Shown here: positions 1 to 11,006 of the stretch, one piece after another | Numbering within the stretch: position 1 is the first letter of the stretch | Layout: each line of letters opens with the position of its first letter | Origin: Halichondria panicea | Lineage: Eukaryota; Porifera; Demospongiae; Suberitida; Halichondriidae | Assembly: GCF_963675165.1 (NCBI RefSeq) | Contig: NC_087377.1 | Location: 16,183,518 to 16,247,517 of the forward strand | Length of the DNA: 64,000 bases | Direction: 5' to 3' | Translations under genes and position numbers: made by a program | Notes under the pieces: model-generated | Seen by the model: the letters and a program-made list of their open reading frames with translations, nothing else | Told to the model about the DNA's origin: nothing | The model's database searches: none

Positions 1-399
1 CACCCACCACCCTAGCTGGCCTATAGCACTCTAGCACTAACTTGCTGAAAAGAAGCGTGAGTGATAATTAATTTTGTTTTTTCCTTAAAATGGACAGCGA
101 AGTTGAGTTGTGAATGTCCAATAAATTTGATGGTTGCTTATGATCACGCTTTCAAGCCCACATTTTCTATGAAATAAGCATAAGTAAGCATAAGTATGTG
201 TTTTTTTAGACCTTTACGTACGTAAGAGAGAAATTTCGGTAGAGCTAAATTTTGTAATCCAGAGTGTAAATAAGTGTTAAATACTGGAAAACTCTACCCC
301 ATTGTACATGTACATGCAGTATACATGACTGGTTAAAATCTTAGTGCATACATGTGTGCATGACGTTACAGTATTATCATGCCATTGCTATTGCTGCAG
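1..399. other. Probable intron of the alpha-mannosidase gene
   Basis: No coding sequence or RNA gene is visible here. It ends in a clean acceptor (TTGCTGCAG at 391-399) that opens the first recognisable mannosidase exon, so it is most likely intron; the exons for the catalytic half of the enzyme lie outside the window. Confidence 0.5.
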
Positions 400-2668
400 A
401 GATGACTTGGGCAAAGAGGTCATCAGTCGCTTCACTACTGACATGAAGACAGATGAGACATGGTACACTGACGCCAACGGCAGGGAGATGCAAAAGAGAA
501 GGTGATCACTGATGATGTCATAGCTAGTCACATGATCTGTATATACATCCGTACAGGCGTAACTATCGTCCCACCTGGGTGTACAATAACACTGAGCCAG
601 TGGCGGGCAACTACTACCCTGTCAACTCCAGGATGTACATGAGGGTGAGTGTGTGTGTGAGGGGTTAGGGCTCTGTCCCGTGCATGGGGGGGGGGTTGTG
701 TGTGTGTGTGTGTGATAGGTGCTTTGTGGGGGTTTTTTATCTCTTAATTTTCGTCTGTGTGTGTGTGTGTGTGTGTGTTGTGGGTTAAGGTGGTTCTGGA
801 TTGTTGCAGGATGAGAGTCGAGGGGTGCAGCTGACAGCCATGACTGACCGCTCTCAGGGTGGGTCCAGTCTCAACGATGGACAGATGGAACTAATGGTGT
901 GTAGCGTATGAATACCAGTACATAGTTATAATTATAGAGTATGAACTACCTATTTACTGGCAACGTGCAATTTTCAAGCATTATTTACATACAGTGTGTT
1001 CTAACCTTTTAAGTTCCCCCACGCCTCCACACACACACACCCTCACAGGTACACAGGCGCACCCTCTATGACGACAGACGTGGTGTAGGAGAGCCCATTA
1101 ACGAGACTGGGTTAGATGGTAAGGGCTTAATCATCCGAGGGTCCCACTACCTCTTGTTTGATACTATTGAGCAATCAACGGTTGACCAGCGAGTGCTGGG
1201 AGAGGCTCTCATGTTGAGACCAGAGCTGCTGTTTGTGGAGGATAGTGGCTCTCCCTCGGACTTCATGGACAAGTACTTCACCAACGTGAGTATATACATG
1301 TGTTTTCTCATCTACTCTTGACACATGTATGTAGCTACATGTATATATACCGTATATCGTATTAATTACTAAATATTTGCTCGTGAAAAACCTTTGCAAA
1401 TGAGCCAAATCAGCAGAAAAATTGACCCTTTGCTATTGCGTTCTGGCAAGGATCGGGTGTATTTACTAGTAATAATTTAGGCTTTGCGATTTTATTGTTG
1501 CGAATTGAGCAACCCTCACAAAGTTCGCAAATGTTTGATGCTCGCAAAACATTCTACATTGTAGGTATGTGTACAGATAATTGTATACATGTATAACAGT
1601 TGGCGAACAGCTGGGGTTTTATTAGATGAGAGTAGTTTTTGATTTTTGTTTTGACCATCTATCTGCATGTGCACATTGTTTAATTTGTGAGATAGAACTC
1701 TAAGAATATTAGCCAATTATTAGTTTGATGATCCCTACTAAATTGATGATTGAATGCAAATTACTTCACAATAATTTAAATACTGGTGTGTTATACATGT
1801 ACGTACGTGCTTCTTCCTTGTTGCATGATTGTAATTCTTTCTGGACTTGGTACGTGTTCATGAATATCAGTTTTCTATTACTCCAGTTTACTGGTGTGAA
1901 GGCAGAGCTACCGATGAATGTCCACCTGCTGACACTGTCTGCCCTCGGGGACTACATGTATCTGCTCAGACTGGAGCACCAGTTTGAAGTGGACGAGGGA
2001 ACACTCGGAAAACCAGTTAACGTCTCGTTATCTGTGAGCCCCTCTGTACATTGTCAGTGATATGCCCACATTATGATATCATGTGACAAAGCGACCTTTA
2101 TATCAAATTATGTTGTTCAAGTAGCTATACAGTGTGTGTCCCATGCAGTGTGTTTATGTACGTACAGTACATGCATGTATAATTATAATTATGTAATTAT
2201 GTACTCTTATAAAATGTACATGCAGTACAATCATGTAACCACATAATAAATTTAGCAGACTGAATCGTATTGTAATGTTTTGTCTGTCGCAGGACTTGTT
2301 CTTGTTTGAGATCTCTAGTGTGACTGAGTTGGTGCTTGGGGGAAATGCCAACTATCCTGTCAAGAGACTGCAGTGGAAGACTGTCACAGGTACAGCAGCA
2401 CATGTGTTGACAACATTACAGTACCCTCATTTTGTGTGTTCACTATTATACCATTATTAGGGTGCTGCATATAATTATATAAAATACATCTAGTGCATGT
2501 ACAACTTCTCAAGTTAGTGCTGCCGGTTATAAAAAATAATGTATATTCTGTACATGCACAGAGTCTACTGATGGTGTGCGTGAGAGGCGTAGTGTGACTG
2601 GACCCAAGTACACTGTGGAGCTCCACCCCATGGAGATACGCACATTCAAGATGGCCATTCACTTTTAG
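400..2668 (+). CDS. MAN2B1: Lysosomal alpha-mannosidase, C-terminal part (5' end outside window)
   Basis: Seven plus-strand exons: 400-501, 557-644, 810-896, 1049-1285, 1887-2033, 2293-2389 and 2562-2668, with GT-AG junctions and continuous frame. They encode the C-terminal beta-sandwich half of a glycoside hydrolase family 38 enzyme, which removes alpha-linked mannose from N-glycans in the lysosome. Diagnostic stretches are FYTDxNGRE-like (YTDANGREM), [51 protein letters not shown], and a final [15 protein letters not shown] before the stop at 2666-2668. The MEIRTF ending is typical of the lysosomal (MAN2B1) subfamily rather than Golgi mannosidase II. The catalytic N-terminal domain is upstream of the window. 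No break was seen in the visible exons. Recognition is from sequence motifs; the lysosomal assignment is by family knowledge. Confidence 0.93.
1370..1556 (+). repeat. TA-element (Tc1/mariner-like MITE) copy 1, in mannosidase intron
   Basis: A diverged copy of a repeat of about 200 bp also present at 40303-40518 and 28545-28720. Shared words include AAACCTTTGC, AGCCAAATCAG, TTGACCCTTTG and a terminal CGCAAAACATTCTA. It lies in the intron between mannosidase exons 1049-1285 and 1887-2033 and carries no gene. Confidence 0.7.
1684..1850 (+). repeat. Diverged repeat, pair of 2845-2997
   Basis: Intronic block beginning TTTGTGAGATAGAA and ending AATTCTTTCTGGACTT. The same order of words recurs just after the gene at 2845-2997, where a TAGCCTCGA...CGAGGCTA inverted repeat is inserted. 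Confidence 0.55.
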
Positions 2669-2844
2669 AATTAACACATGCATCATGAAACTGATTGTCT
2701 GTACGTATGTATAGGATTTACGTATTTAAATACAACTGAAGTTTTTTTTATAGAGCATCTGTATTATTATTAGTATACATACGTGTTAAAACAATAATTA
2801 TATGAAGCTGCCTATTTTGTTATGGCAATCTTGCTGTGCATCAC

Positions 2845-2997
2845 TTTGTGAGATAGAATTCCAAGAACATTACCGTTTGGTGATCCCTACCAAATAGTTA
2901 TACTATAACTAGCCTCGATTCCAGGCCGCAGGGAAAGGCGCCTCGAGGCTATACTATAACTTACGTACTTCTATGGTTGCAATTCTTTCTGGACTTA
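2845..2997 (+). repeat. Diverged repeat, second copy of 1684-1850, with palindromic insert
   Basis: Repeats the 1684-1850 block in the same orientation. The inserted part around 2910-2955 is a hairpin with arms of the TAGCCTCGA / CGAGGCTA type, a motif that also appears near 3668, 10954 and 38881. Confidence 0.5.
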
Positions 2998-3002
2998 ATT
3001 AT

Positions 3003-3033
3003 GCCTCGAGGCGTAGCCGCACGAGGGATACAG
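3003..3033 (+). repeat. Short dispersed motif (CCTCGAGGCGTAGCC type)
   Basis: The motif ATGCCTCGAGGCGTAGCC followed by CACGAGGGATACAGT also occurs at 4098-4129 and, slightly altered, at 51104-51136. It looks like the end of a dispersed repeat family. Confidence 0.55.
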
Positions 3034-3048
3034 TAATAGGCACGACAT

Positions 3049-3630
3049 AGGTTGACCTTTTGCTAATGAGTTACTCCCGTATTGCATTCCTGCAGCATGA
3101 CAGGATGTCACGCCCACATTTACCTAGAGGAGGTGTGGCCTCGCGTCATAATTTATCATCAAGTTTCACGGAGGAATTGTGAGTGTACGGAGAAAGAAGA
3201 GAATATACGGAAGCACAACACCAAAACTTGCTCTCCTAGCTAGCTAAAAGACTACAAACGATCATAGTACTCCACAGTAGTTATAAATAATGCCTAACTA
3301 TATCCTATGACATAAAAAAATGAATAGCATAGTCATAGTTGAAGAAATGAGCTATAAACTACATAAAATATAAACTTACAGTGTAAGAGTTTGTTGCGCT
3401 TTCTATGGCTCCTGTGTTAATGTAATACTTATAGTAGATACTAAGATTGATAAACTAGTAGAAAATGCCTCTTGGAGAGACTCCAGAAGAGATAAACACA
3501 AAGAACAGTAAAATAGCGCTGACGGTGCATAAAAATACTTGCTGAGTCAACACAAATATCATGTGGGCGTGACACCTGTCATGCTGCAGGAATGCAATAC
3601 GGGAGTAACTCATTAGCAAAAGATCAACCT
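3049..3630. mobile_element. Non-autonomous inverted-repeat element with TIRs of about 70 bp
   Basis: Arms 3049-3119 and 3561-3630 are near-perfect inverted repeats: the left begins AGGTTGACCTTTTGC and the right ends GCAAAAGATCAACCT. The roughly 440 bp interior has no coding capacity. Part of the interior (about 3125-3375) resembles 40925-41110, so this is a repeat family. No clear target-site duplication could be read, so the superfamily is unassigned. Confidence 0.75.
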
Positions 3631-4097
3631 GTCATACCTCCTCTGCAGTAAAGCTGACTGTCCTTAGCCTCGGTCCCAGGCCGATTTTTTTTTAATAGAA
3701 TGAAGTTGAAAAATATGTTTGACCTAGCGTTTAATTGGAGACGGATCGGCCTGGGATCTGTCTCTATGTTATTATTTTTTTTTTCTAGCATTCGATATAA
3801 TGCATGCGCAATGATAGAAGGTTCAAAGTAAGTGAAAAAAAGGAGTAAGTGAAAATAGTTCATAATGTAATGTTACATTCAGAGTTAACCAGGTCCACGG
3901 CTGTAGGAGTTAACGCTGCGTGTCCACGAGGACCTTGCTCCTCTAATGGACATGATTGATGATCGGAGGAGACAGAAAGATAGTCGGTATCTTAGCCAGC
4001 ACATAGTACTACTGTAGGGATTGTTCCATTTGGTTGCCAGAAGTGATGCCATGCAGTCTTTTGTAAAAATTATGTGTTGGCCTGATAGCATCATTAT

Positions 4098-4430
4098 GCC
4101 TCGAGGCATAGCCGCACGAGGGATACAGTGTGTGTGTGTGCGCGTGTGTCTGTGTGTCTGTTCCAGCTGTAACTGCTCAACGGTTGCAATGCGACGAAAA
4201 CTAACGGCTTTTATAGGCTTCTAGCCACGTTCTCTTGGATTTTAATTCGTAGATTAGCAAACTAAAGCTTTTTTCTCGAGTTATGGCTAGTTTGACTCAC
4301 ATTGAAGGCTGTTGCAGTCTCTTCAGAATCTTTCATAGCATCATCTGTCCGCACAAACTTTCTATTCAACATATGAGTTAGCCTTGCACTAGAGTGCTAG
4401 CTTTTTGTTAGCTACAAGACTCAGAAAATA
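4098..4430 (+). repeat. Composite dispersed repeat, partner of 51104-51790
   Basis: Begins with the CCTCGAGGC motif, continues with a TG-rich run and the words GGTTGCAATGCGACGAAAAC, GAGTTATGGCTAGTTTGAC and CGCACAAACTTTCTATT. The same sequence order occurs at 51104-51790, where an extra block of about 400 bp is inserted. Confidence 0.65.
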
Positions 4431-4469
4431 CCTGTTAAAACAGCTAGCTAGCAGTAGCCCTCTGGCATG

Positions 4470-5109
4470 CAGTAGCCATTTGTGAAATTGGACACACCCT
4501 TTAATTATTCCTGTGGACGTAATGCGCATGCGCGCTTATTCCACGTGTGATATCCAAGATCCAGATCCAGATCCTCCTGGCAGAATCATATTTTTCTTGA
4601 GGGCCTGGTAAGCCACAAAACACTACTATATAACAATATAGATAACAATATGCATGTACACAAGTCTTTTCTTCTTAGATATTATATACACTGAACTACA
4701 GATCCTGGAAGAATAAATTTTCTTCTTTCTTGAGGTCCTGGTAAGCCACATAATACAACAATAGATGCATGTAAATAAGTCTTTTCTTCTCAGTGACTTT
4801 ATATAGATAAGCTAACTTTATGAAATAATTAGTAAAATTATGCACTTCCGCTTATAATTAATTGAAAACAAAATCTTCTTCTTTGTTGCTTCCTAGATTC
4901 TTGAGGTCCTGGTATACGCAGCCACAAAACACAACAATGATACCATAATTATACAATTGAATAGATGCAAGTCAGTTTTAGACAGATTATTTTATACACT
5001 TTTTCCTCTTCTATACTTCCTCTTCTATACTTAATTCCTCTTCTATACTTTTGAGCGAAAGCAAATCATGGCGAGAGGCATTAGCACAGCGCCAGCTTGA
5101 ACACTAGTT
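4470..5109 (+). repeat. Composite repeat, copy 1 (pair of 8965-9434)
   Basis: Starts AGTAGCCATTTGTGAAATTG and ends with GAGCGAAAGC...CATGGCGAGAGGCATTAGC. The copy at 8965-9434 follows the same order with small indels. An internal unit, CTTGAGG(T/G)CCTGGTA, recurs three times (about 4600, 4731, 4900), so it is itself partly tandem. No coding content was seen. Confidence 0.7.
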
Positions 5110-5204
5110 TTATACTAAGTTATGGCTATTGAAAAACACCGTTTAATTAATGATTTTGGGAATCTTTCAGCTGCCATAGCTTGAATACTGTGGATCCAAA
5201 ATCC

Positions 5205-5760
5205 AAAATTTTTGGTTTTTCTGAAAGCTTAGAAAGAAATGGTACCATCAGTGTGACGATAGTGTGACGGTAGTGTGCCATAGTGTTACGGTGGTGTGAC
5301 GTTAGTGTAAGGTATAGTGTGACGGTGGTGTGATGTTAGTGTGGAAACACACCAAAATTTTAGGTTTTTCTGAAAGCTTAGAAAGAAATGGTACCATCAG
5401 TGTGACGATAGTGTGATGGTAGTGTGCCATAGTGTGACGGTGGTGTGACGTTAGTGTAAGGTAGTGTGATGGTAGTGTGACGATAGTGTGGAAACACACC
5501 ATTTGAAAGGTATTTTTCTAAGCTTTCAGAAAATCATAAAATATTTGACATTCGATCAACTTTACTGAAGTTATGTTATTGCAGTTGAAAGATGATAATA
5601 GAAGTATTTGACAATTTGGAATTAAACCCACTAGCTCACAGGGACGCAAAAAACTATTGCTGGTGAATTGAACCCACTCACGGGAACACAAAACTATTGC
5701 TGGTGAATTGAACCCACTCACGGGAACGCAAAACTATTTCTGAAGTTATAGCTGTTGAAA
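5205..5760 (+). repeat. Minisatellite: TAGTGTGACGGT-type and GAATTGAACCCACTC-type units
   Basis: Two adjacent arrays. At about 5245-5500 the unit AGTGTGACGGTGGTGTGACG recurs many times, interleaved with two copies of the phrase TTTTTCTGAAAGCTTAGAAAG (near 5216 and 5366); a third, diverged copy lies near 5838. At 5640-5740 a GCTGGTGAATTGAACCCACT unit recurs. Apparent reading frames here are repeat artefacts. Confidence 0.75.
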
Positions 5761-6129
5761 CACACCCCCCCTCCGTTTAATTAATGATTTTGAGCTGTCA
5801 TAACTTGAATTCGGTGGATCAAAATAAAAAAATTTAGGTTTTTTTGAAAGCTTAGAAAGAGACCTTTCAAATGGTGCCATCAAAGTTGATATTCGAGAGA
5901 TAAAAGTATTTGCTAATTTGGCGATCATGTGGAAATTAAAGTGGATGTATAAACGAAGAGAGCATAATTATATATATACAAGAAAAATTATAATACATGA
6001 CAGCTTTATAAAAGGCATGATGAGGATGCACATAACTAAGAGGCCAAATTACAGCTATTGGTATAAAGAAACTCAAACAGTATAACGCCCTAAACAACTT
6101 CATAGTCCGCTGCTCTGACTGTTTCATAA

Positions 6130-8635
6130 TTATTCTCTTGAACTTGCATCATTTGGTTCAGTGGTTCCTCCATACGAGTTAGGTTGTAATTGATTAGTAT
6201 GTCCATATGATGGATTAGGTTGAGTGGCTTGTCGATACGATTCATTTGGCTGCACCATCTGCACTTCCTTGAGCTCAATCTCTATTTTCCTCACACACTT
6301 CTTGTGGTACACACAAGCAATGCAGATGACAACACTTATGACAGCTATTGCAGCAATCACTACAGCCACAACAGCCACAGTAACTCCCACTACTGCAATC
6401 CCATCAGTAGCTTGAACAAGTGTATCTCCTCTGGCCAGAATGAACACCTCCTCCACGGTGATCTGATCTGTTATATCCGTCTCTGATGACACAAACACTG
6501 TGTACACAGTATCTGGAGTTAGTCCTGTAATGTATGTGTGGGGGCGGGGGCGGGGGAATAATTATGTGCAAATGTCCCAAGTTAAGTGTTCAATGATCAA
6601 TAGCTGCTTACCCTCAATCAGTCCCATGGTGGTGGTGACAGTACTAGATAGTGTGATGTTTGTCTCCCCAGCTGCCCTGAACCAGAGGTTGTATCGTAGC
6701 TCATCCCTCCCCCTACCACCAGTGGACACTGGCTCCTCCCAGACTAGTGTTAGTGTGGTACTGGACATATCCACCACCCTCACGTTGAGTGGAGGGGACG
6801 GGGGAACTGCGTGGGTGTGTGTGGTTTGACATGAATTGACCTAATGAACTAAGGAAATGGTGTAGAACTGAAACAGCACAAGCATGCACTATGTGTGAAA
6901 CATGCAATAGCCCAACTTTTATATTAGAGGCAACGACAGTAAACAAATCACATACGATAGTCATTTATTCAACCCTGATACTTCTTTTGCAGTTTACCTA
7001 AGTATGTCCTCCAACTCACAGGTGCAGGGAAGGTCCACCTCTTGTGGTGTTCTGTAGTAGCCATCATCACAGGGACACTCTGCCAGGCCTGGGGCTGTTG
7101 TGCTGTTGCTGTTGCTAGGGCATGTTAGGCACTCTCCATTAGCCACACTGGCATAGAACCCAGGGTCACAAGCTGTGTGTGGGGAGGGGGGGGGAGATCA
7201 CATTCATTTAACAATTATGTATGGCAGCTATATATAGCTATAAATTCAGTATGCCATGTGATAGTCAGGCCATGCATCCCTTGCATAACATACACCCAAA
7301 CATGTATTGAGTGTAGCACTATAGCGCATTGTAAACTATTATTATTAAGCATATACAATGTGTCCCAAACTGAAACATGTAATCATACTTACACAAACAA
7401 GTTCCGTTCATGGTGGTAATAAACCCAGTGTCACACTCACACCTGCTGGAGGGTACAGCAACCCAGTTACCACTCTCCGAACACGTGAGTGAGAAAGCAT
7501 CACCTACTGGGCTAGAGTTAGAGAAGCAGGATGCATTAACGTTGAGCTGTATGCCAGACCCCACTGTTGGAGCTATTGTCTCAGGGCGCACCACCAAGTT
7601 GACTGTTTCACCAGGACAGACGTTATAGAAGACAATCAGTCGAGACATGAGTATACAAGTGCCACGATCTCTAATAGCGAGGTAGAACCCAGACTCATTG
7701 GTATTGAATCCAAACTGCTGTTCAGTGGTTGTTGTGGTAGTTCCAGAGACCTGAGTCAGCAAGGTTTTTATAAGTGCATAATTACCAGTGTCTATAGCAG
7801 CCACAGGATTCACTGTAGAGGTCTCATATTTCAGTAGGTCAAATGTTCTACTGCATCTTGTGCTGCCTTCATCAGGGCAAGCGTTCTGCTGGTATTCAAT
7901 CTGTACAGAGACTTGCTGTAGAGGATATCCATCCACTGTTCTGTTGATGTGCTGAGTGAAGAACCAGTTGTTCTGATCTCCACCTGACCAGCCACAAACA
8001 GTGACAGCAGACTCACAGTTAGTTCCTTGTTCTACCCACTGAAGAAAGAAAGAGATGAGATCAGTGCAATCTGTACTGCTCACGCTAATTACTAGCTAGA
8101 ATTACTTACAGATGATTGCAGCCCAACAGGGTTGTTATCATCAAGGTCCACTGCCTGCCACACTGAATTAGAGTTTGGTGGGAGCAACCTGCTATAGTGA
8201 CTGGAGTCCATTAGAATCCTTCCATTAGGCCACTCCAAGTGATACTCTGGTTTCTGGTCCACCGCCCGCATCAGATTTTATTCTTGGATTTCTATCTCAT
8301 TATTGGATTTCTATCCCATTATTTCTACTACGCATGCGCATAATGGTCCATGCGGTACAAAAATAGTGTGATAATGATATTCATTTGCAAAATAATGAGA
8401 TTCATAAGGTGAAAACTGATAATGACATAATGAGAAAAGCCGCCCGCCCGCATGCAATTAGAAAAACTTCAGGACCAGAAACCAGAGTGTCACTTGGAGT
8501 GGCCTTAGGAGGGTCCTCCACAATGTTCTGTCCAAGGGAAGGTAGAGATACTGTACACAGTTCACTCTCATCTCCTGGAGCCTGTCCAGCCACCATTGTC
8601 AGCACACCCAGCAGCAGGTTGGCTATAGCTAGCAT
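6130..8635 (-). CDS. Eph-receptor-like type I membrane protein lacking a kinase domain
   Basis: Minus-strand exons: about 8480-8635 (signal peptide, MLAIANLLLGVLTMVAGQ), 8110 to about 8262, 7393-8038, 7020-7172, 6612-6806 and 6130-6524. Junction phases of the last five are consistent. In order, the product has an ephrin-binding-type domain (WVEQGTNCESAVTVCGW, GDQNNWFFTQHI, CPDEGSTRCSRTF, GFYLAIRDRGTC, LIVFYNVCPGE), a Cys-rich module (CDPGFYASVANGECLTCP, CPCDDGYYRTPQE, PCT), one FN3 domain (FPPSPPLNVRVVDM, TLTLVWEEP, GLTPDTVYTVFV), a hydrophobic TM span (about VVGVTVAVVAVVIAAIAVIS) and a tail of about 60 residues. This is the Eph extracellular order, but the frame stops at 6130-6132 with no kinase. 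The exon-1/exon-2 junction is uncertain because a short inverted repeat lies there. It could be a decoy or adhesion receptor; ligand binding is inferred. Confidence 0.82.
8222..8515. repeat. Inverted duplication inside first intron of the Eph-like gene
   Basis: Positions 8222-8260 and 8471-8512 are inverted copies of one another (core GGACCAGAAACCAGAG and CACTTGGAGTGGCC), separated by about 210 bp containing CCCGCCCGCAT-like words. One arm is coding in exon 2, the other in the end of exon 1. This could fold into a hairpin in the pre-mRNA and it blurs the exon boundaries. Confidence 0.65.
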
Positions 8636-8865
8636 CTTAGACAGTTGAAATTAACTGAGTCAGATATAGATCTACATGGTACCAGGTGGAGTTAGGGTTA
8701 ACTAAGGACACAATATCTTGCATGCAGCCATAGATACTATAAACTTAGATAGACTAAATACAACCTCCTCTCCCTCATTCATATCCTGCATGCATGCACC
8801 CACCTCATTAACCAGAAACTTGTACGGTGGCCCTGAGGTACACACCTACTCCATTTTTCATTTGC

Positions 8866-8966
8866 GGTTCATTTCGCAGTTCAACTGCCCTTCTGCAGTT
8901 CAACTACGCTTCTGCAGTTCACTTTGCAGTTCACTTTGCAGTTCGCTTTTGCAGTTCGCTTCTGCA
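8866..8966 (+). repeat. Simple tandem repeat of TTCTGCAGTTC(A/G)C type
   Basis: About eight imperfect 12-16 bp units built on TGCAGTTC. It directly abuts the composite repeat that begins at 8965. Confidence 0.7.
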
Positions 8967-9434
8967 GTAGCCATTTGTGAAATTGGACACACCCTTTAAT
9001 TATTCCTGTGGATGTAATGCGCATGCGCGCTCATTCCCCTGTGAGAGAAAATAATATCCAATATCCAGATCCAGATCCTCCTGGCAGAATCATCTTTGTC
9101 TTGAGGGCCTGGTAAGCCACAAAACACTACCATATAACTAATTATATAGATAACAATATGCATGTACACAGGTCTTTTCTTCTTAGATATTATATACACT
9201 GAACTACACTAACAGATCCTGGAAGAATAAATTTTCTTCTTTCTTGAGGTCCTGGTAAGCAACATAATACAATAAATAACAACAATAGATGCATGTAAAT
9301 AAGTCTTTTCAGTGACTTTATATAGATAAGCTAACTTTAATATGAAATTCATTATAGATAACACTCTAATACTTTTGAGCGAAAGCAAAAACATGGCAAG
9401 AGGCATTAGCACAGCGCCAGCTTGAACACTAGTT
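8965..9434 (+). repeat. Composite repeat, copy 2 (pair of 4470-5109)
   Basis: Same order of words as 4470-5109: AGTAGCCATTTGTGAAATTG at the left end, GATCCAGATCCTCCTGGCAG, and GAGCGAAAGC followed by AGAGGCATTAGCACAGCGCC at the right end. It sits immediately upstream of the relic mannosidase exon at 9447-9642. Confidence 0.72.
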
Positions 9435-9446
9435 GGTACAGTACAT

Positions 9447-9642
9447 TCATGTTTCCTGTTACTCCAGTTCACTGGTGTAAAGGCAGAGCTACCGATGAAT
9501 GTCCACCTGCTGATACGTACTGTCTGCCCTCGGAGGTGGAGACTATGTACTCAGACTGGAGCATCAGTTTGAAGTGGACAAGGGAACACTCGGAAAACCA
9601 GTTAACGTCTCGTTATCTGTGAGCCTCTTTGTACATTGTCAA
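9447..9642 (+). pseudogene. Relic copy of one alpha-mannosidase exon with flanking intron
   Basis: This block repeats mannosidase exon 1887-2033 with its upstream polypyrimidine/CAG acceptor and downstream GTGAGCC donor. Recognisable are the codons for [15 protein letters not shown] at the left, and further on a stretch equivalent to [18 protein letters not shown]. Small insertions near 9510-9540 break the frame, and no neighbouring mannosidase exons accompany it. Because splice sites and intron flanks are retained, it arose by DNA duplication, not by reverse transcription of mRNA. Confidence 0.85.
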
Positions 9643-9937
9643 GGATGTGCCAAGAATTTTCGCAATGGTGGCAATTTTCAGTGCATGTGTAGTAAACTAG
9701 CCGTAAGAGGTGACTGTTTTATAATTATATAGAGGTGTATAGTTAGTATCAACCACCACTGACCAGTGTAGACACATCTCTCACTTGCATTGTCAAGTAG
9801 CTAATTTTGTACGCATGCATTATGTCATCCTTTGCTTTGGTCAAAGCTGGTTGTTGCATGAGTTCTAATAAAGTACATGTACATATGTGACAACCTAGGT
9901 GGCCTTTACCGTATTACTAGAATGTTTTGCGATGGTT

Positions 9938-10275
9938 TGCCCTATGGTTTCAATCATACCTTGTGCAATACCGAAAGTAAACACTATAATTATAGTAACA
10001 CAAAACGTTGGGTTCTCCCATTACACAGAAATCATATGCAGACATCATCATGCAGAATGCTATTCACGTATATAGGTACTCCTGCCCTAGCAACAAATCT
10101 GCCAATGCATGCACCGTGCATGTGTATCTATCACAGTGCATGATATTAGTGCCCTATGGTTCCAATCATACCTCGTGCAATACCGAAAGTGAACTAGTAA
10201 CACAAAACGTTGGGTTATTAACTTCTGTGTGTGGCGATTAATACCTCTTTTTGAGGTTCTCCCATTACACAGAAA
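9938..10275 (+). repeat. Diverged local duplication of about 90-100 bp units
   Basis: The order CCCTATGGTTTCAATCATACC, GTGCAATACCGAAAGT, AACACAAAACGTTGGGTT, CTCCCATTACACAGAAA occurs at about 9938-10030 and again at about 10151-10275. No coding function was seen. Confidence 0.65.
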
Positions 10276-10717
10276 CCATAATTACAATGTTGTCGAATAA
10301 CCATGCACATTTCTTTCACATACACATTTTAAAACGCTCATTTTGCAATTACAAAAAATGTTCTATGCCACTAGAAAAGCACGCGGCTATATAGTTGCCG
10401 ACCTAGCGTTATTTTAGAAACAAATCGATAATAAGTTAGTTTACTGCCCTTGAAATGATTCTGAAGCAGGCATGCACATATACTGAAGGCAACAAACTGC
10501 ATGGGCTACCCTTACTCATACAGGTGCATGATGTCATACCAGGCTGTACTAGAGGGAATGAGCCTACACATGCACGTGGGAACAGAGAAGGGGAATTTAT
10601 TAACACTTAGGAAATCAAAACATCATTCCATCAAAAAATCATGCAGAAATGTATCACTAGCTAGTCACTAGCTTTTGTGGATAATATTTGTGTGGTTGAT
10701 GCATGCTTGGATTGTAG

Positions 10718-10815
10718 GTAAGGTAGGCAAGGTCGCTTCATTCGTGGGTAAAACATTCGTGGTCAGAGTTTCAGCCACGAAAACCACAAATATTTTACCC
10801 CACAAAATTACCAGC
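10718..10815 (+). repeat. Hairpin-type dispersed repeat (pair of 25288-25393)
   Basis: Contains GTAGGCAAGGTCGCTTCATT and inverted ATTCGTGGT...ACCACGAA words; the same block is present at 25288-25393 inside gene A. A small non-autonomous element is likely. Confidence 0.65.
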
Positions 10816-10953
10816 TATACGGTATATATAATTATAGCCGATCAAGAGAGTCTTGTTGCATCCTCTCCACCTCCTGCATGCAGGTGATACTGATTAGGCC
10901 CTGATAAATTATGCTCGGAATAATTTTAGCATAATAGGTGTCTAAAGATAGTT

Positions 10954-11006
10954 TAGCCTCGAATCCAGGCCGATTAAAGTATTTTAATCGGCCTGGTCTC
11001 GAGGCT
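10954..11006. repeat. Near-perfect palindrome (TAGCCTCGA...AGGCTA)
   Basis: Arms TAGCCTCGAATCCAGGCCGA and its inverse flank a short AT-rich loop. Partial relatives lie near 2914, 3668 and 38881, so it belongs to a dispersed hairpin family. Confidence 0.65.

Larger units (their letters stand above)
2669..6129. other. Gene-free stretch between two convergent genes: repeats only
   Basis: No exon chain or RNA gene was found. The stretch holds a repeat pair (2845-2997), a long-TIR element (3049-3630), a composite repeat (4098-4430), a second composite repeat (4470-5109) and a minisatellite (5205-5760). The short open frames here have no recognisable motifs and overlap these repeats. Confidence 0.6.

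Noticed and set aside
5302-5502. Minus-strand frame rich in HHRHT-like repeats
   Set aside because: Product of the TAGTGTGACGG minisatellite, not a gene.
5205-5510. Possible CRISPR-like repeat array
   Set aside because: Units are contiguous minisatellite copies without unique spacers, and the DNA is animal-like.
6130-6524. Kinase exon for the Eph-like gene further downstream (below 6130)
   Set aside because: No protein kinase motifs (GxGxxG, HRD, DFG) were found on the minus strand between 2669 and 6129.
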